A program made the position numbers and the translations under genes. This document shows, in pieces, positions 24,364 to 25,817 of a stretch of DNA of 25,817 nt. Each line of letters starts with the position of its first letter. Position 1 is the first letter of the stretch. The notes beneath the pieces are model-generated. The model worked only from the letters and a program-made list of their open reading frames with translations, was not told where the DNA came from and searched no databases. This stretch comes from JANXQE01 sp035294005 (GTDB taxonomy: Bacteria > Verrucomicrobiota > Verrucomicrobiia > Limisphaerales > UBA8199), in assembly GCA_035294005.1 (NCBI GenBank), contig DATGLT010000270.1, forward strand, positions 1 through 25,817, given 5' to 3'.

Positions 24364-25245
24364 ATGAAAGGCATCATTCTCGCAGGCGGCGCAGGGTCGC
24401 GGCTGTACCCGCTGACCCTCGTGGCCAGCAAGCAGCTCCAACCAGTCTACGACAAGCCAATGGTTTATTACCCATTGACCACGCTGATCGAAGCCGGGAT
24501 TCGGGAGGTGTGCCTCATTTCAACTCCCCAGGATTTGCCCCGGTTCCGGCAACTGCTCGGCGACGGCACTTCGTGGGGCTTACAAATAGAGTATCGCGAA
24601 CAAGCCAAGCCTGAAGGGATTGCCCAGGCTTTTTTGATTGCCGAATCTTTTATTGGTCCCGATGCGGTCACCCTGATCCTTGGGGACAACGTCTTCTACG
24701 GCGGCGACAGCTTTCAAAAGGCATTCGCTGAATTCAAAACGGGGGCCACCATCTTTGGCTATCATGTGCAGGACCCGGAACGGTATGGCGTTGTGGAGTT
24801 CAACTCCGCCGGCAAGGCCATTTCGATCCAGGAAAAGCCCAAAGAGCCCAAAAGCAATTACGCCGTTCCCGGCCTTTACATTTTCGACAATAACGTCGTC
24901 CACATTACCAAAAACCTGAAGCCCTCCGCGCGCGGCGAGCTCGAAATTACCGATGTCAACGTCGAGTACCTGCGGCGCGATGCCTTGAGAGTGCATCGAC
25001 TGGGCCGGGGCTTTGCATGGCTGGACGCCGGAACCAGCAGCAGCCTGCATGAAGCTTCCGCTTACGTGCAGACGATCGAAAAACGGCAGGGAATCAAAAT
25101 CGGCTGCCCCGAGGAAGCGGCCTTCCGCAAAGGCTTTTTGTCACTGCCGGCCCTCGAGGCCTTGATGCAGAAAATGCCCCGTTGCGAGTACCGGGACTAT
25201 CTTTTGAACGAAGTCATTTCCGAAGCCAAACGGCTGGCGAAGTAA
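24364..25245 (+). CDS. rfbA: Glucose-1-phosphate thymidylyltransferase (RmlA)
   Basis: A 293-residue nucleotidyltransferase of normal family length that joins dTTP and glucose 1-phosphate into dTDP-glucose, the first step of dTDP-L-rhamnose synthesis. The nucleotide-binding motif GGAGSRLYPLT is at 8-18, with ASKQLQPVYDKPMVYYPL following (21-38). The metal-binding Asp is in LGDN (106-109). The C-terminal part with VHRLGRGFAWLDAGTSSSLHEAS and YRDYLL is typical of RmlA. It starts 37 nt after the hydrolase stop and is followed 6 nt later by rfbC, so it begins a rhamnose operon. No strong ribosome binding site is visible. Confidence 0.96.
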   Translation: MKGIILAGGAGSRLYPLTLVASKQLQPVYDKPMVYYPLTTLIEAGIREVCLISTPQDLPRFRQLLGDGTSWGLQIEYREQAKPEGIAQAFLIAESFIGPDAVTLILGDNVFYGGDSFQKAFAEFKTGATIFGYHVQDPERYGVVEFNSAGKAISIQEKPKEPKSNYAVPGLYIFDNNVVHITKNLKPSARGELEITDVNVEYLRRDALRVHRLGRGFAWLDAGTSSSLHEASAYVQTIEKRQGIKIGCPEEAAFRKGFLSLPALEALMQKMPRCEYRDYLLNEVISEAKRLAK

Positions 25246-25251
25246 GTCCGC

Positions 25252-25806
25252 ATGAACGTCACGCCTGGCCGCATCCGAGACCTGTTTGTCATTGAGCCAA
25301 AAGTTTTTGGCGACCCCCGAGGCTTTTTCATGGAGACATGGAACCTGCGCAAATACGAGCAGGCCGGTTTCCGAGGGCCGTTCGTGCAGGATAACATTTC
25401 AGTCTCGAAACGTGGCGCCTTGCGCGGGTTGCATTTCCAAAATCCGAACCCGCAGGGCAAGCTTGTGACCGTGTTGCAAGGCGAGGTGCTGGACGTGGTG
25501 GTGGATCTGCGCCGCGGCTCGCCGGACTTCGGCAAATGGGAGGCAGTCAAACTGTCCAGCGACAATAAGCTCCAGTTTTATATCCCTCCGGGGTTTGCGC
25601 ACGGATTCCTGGTTTTGAGCGAAACAGCCATGTTCTATTACAAGTGCACTGAGTTCTATTCTCCAAAGGACGAAATGACGCTGCGCTGGAATGATCCTGC
25701 CATCGGGATCGATTGGCCGGCTGGGGACCCGATTGTATCGGACAAAGATGCCAAAGGGCTTTTGCTTAAGGATATTCCTCCCGACCGTCTTTTCAGTTTC
25801 AAATGA
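25252..25806 (+). CDS. rfbC: dTDP-4-dehydrorhamnose 3,5-epimerase (RmlC)
   Basis: A 184-residue cupin-fold epimerase that acts third in dTDP-L-rhamnose synthesis, converting dTDP-4-keto-6-deoxyglucose to its L-lyxo isomer. The catalytic His is H61 in LRGLHFQ, followed by K70 in GKLVTVLQGEVLDVVVDLR. The family motif YIPPGFAHGFLVLSE is at 110-124, and the active-site Tyr is in YYKC (129-132). The length matches RmlC. It lies 6 nt after rfbA. Its TGA overlaps a following ATG, so the operon continues past the window end. Confidence 0.96.
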   Translation: MNVTPGRIRDLFVIEPKVFGDPRGFFMETWNLRKYEQAGFRGPFVQDNISVSKRGALRGLHFQNPNPQGKLVTVLQGEVLDVVVDLRRGSPDFGKWEAVKLSSDNKLQFYIPPGFAHGFLVLSETAMFYYKCTEFYSPKDEMTLRWNDPAIGIDWPAGDPIVSDKDAKGLLLKDIPPDRLFSFK

Positions 25807-25817
25807 ATCCTCCCGTT
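25803..25817 (+). CDS. Start of the next rhamnose-operon gene (partial, cut by window end)
   Basis: An ATG overlaps the rfbC stop as ATGA and opens a frame reading MNPPV before the window ends. By operon habit this could be rfbD or rfbB, but five codons give no sequence support for the product. The same ATGA coupling is used at many other junctions here, which makes a real start plausible. Confidence 0.35.

Overview
The window looks like chromosomal DNA of a Gram-negative bacterium, roughly 55-60% G+C by eye. The diderm assignment rests on a complete outer-membrane secretin and type II secretion (T2SS) operon. A member of the Verrucomicrobia or the wider PVC group is my best guess. That guess rests on overall gene style (PilM/PilN-like GspL, oversized secretin, secreted CE7-like hydrolase, PPi-type phosphofructokinase, few Shine-Dalgarno sites) and is inference, not proof. 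I see no rRNA, tRNA, CRISPR array, transposase or phage gene.

Layout. (1) 1-401 is non-coding and rich in short palindromes. (2) 402-5599, minus strand, is an assimilatory sulfate reduction operon read cysI-cysH-cysD-cysNC. It activates sulfate to APS and PAPS, reduces PAPS to sulfite and reduces sulfite to sulfide. A good sigma70-type promoter precedes cysI, with a 14-bp dyad over the predicted transcription start. (3) 5920-9068, plus strand, holds a PPi-type phosphofructokinase gene, an intrinsic terminator, and a gene for only the C-terminal half of carbamoyl-phosphate synthase large subunit. (4) 9137-21957, minus strand, is an 11-gene T2SS operon in the order gspE-F-G-H-I-J-K-L-M-C-D, with most junctions overlapping or a few bases apart. 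No prepilin peptidase (GspO) gene is present. (5) 22221-24326, plus strand and divergent from gspE, encodes a secreted two-domain alpha/beta hydrolase. (6) 24364 to the window end starts a dTDP-rhamnose operon: rfbA, rfbC and the first codons of a further gene.

The most unusual item is the secretin GspD. It has 1082 residues, and I read an N0 domain followed by six N1-like repeats before the beta-barrel core, where typical GspD has three. Several repeats carry low-complexity or tyrosine-rich inserts. Its partner GspC carries a Gly-Pro-Met linker similar to one in GspD. Other points for follow-up are the free-standing CarB C-terminal half directly behind a terminator, the apparently catalytically dead second domain of the hydrolase, and the operator-like dyad at the cys promoter. 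I did not find a wholly novel multi-gene system. The oddities lie in the architecture of known families.
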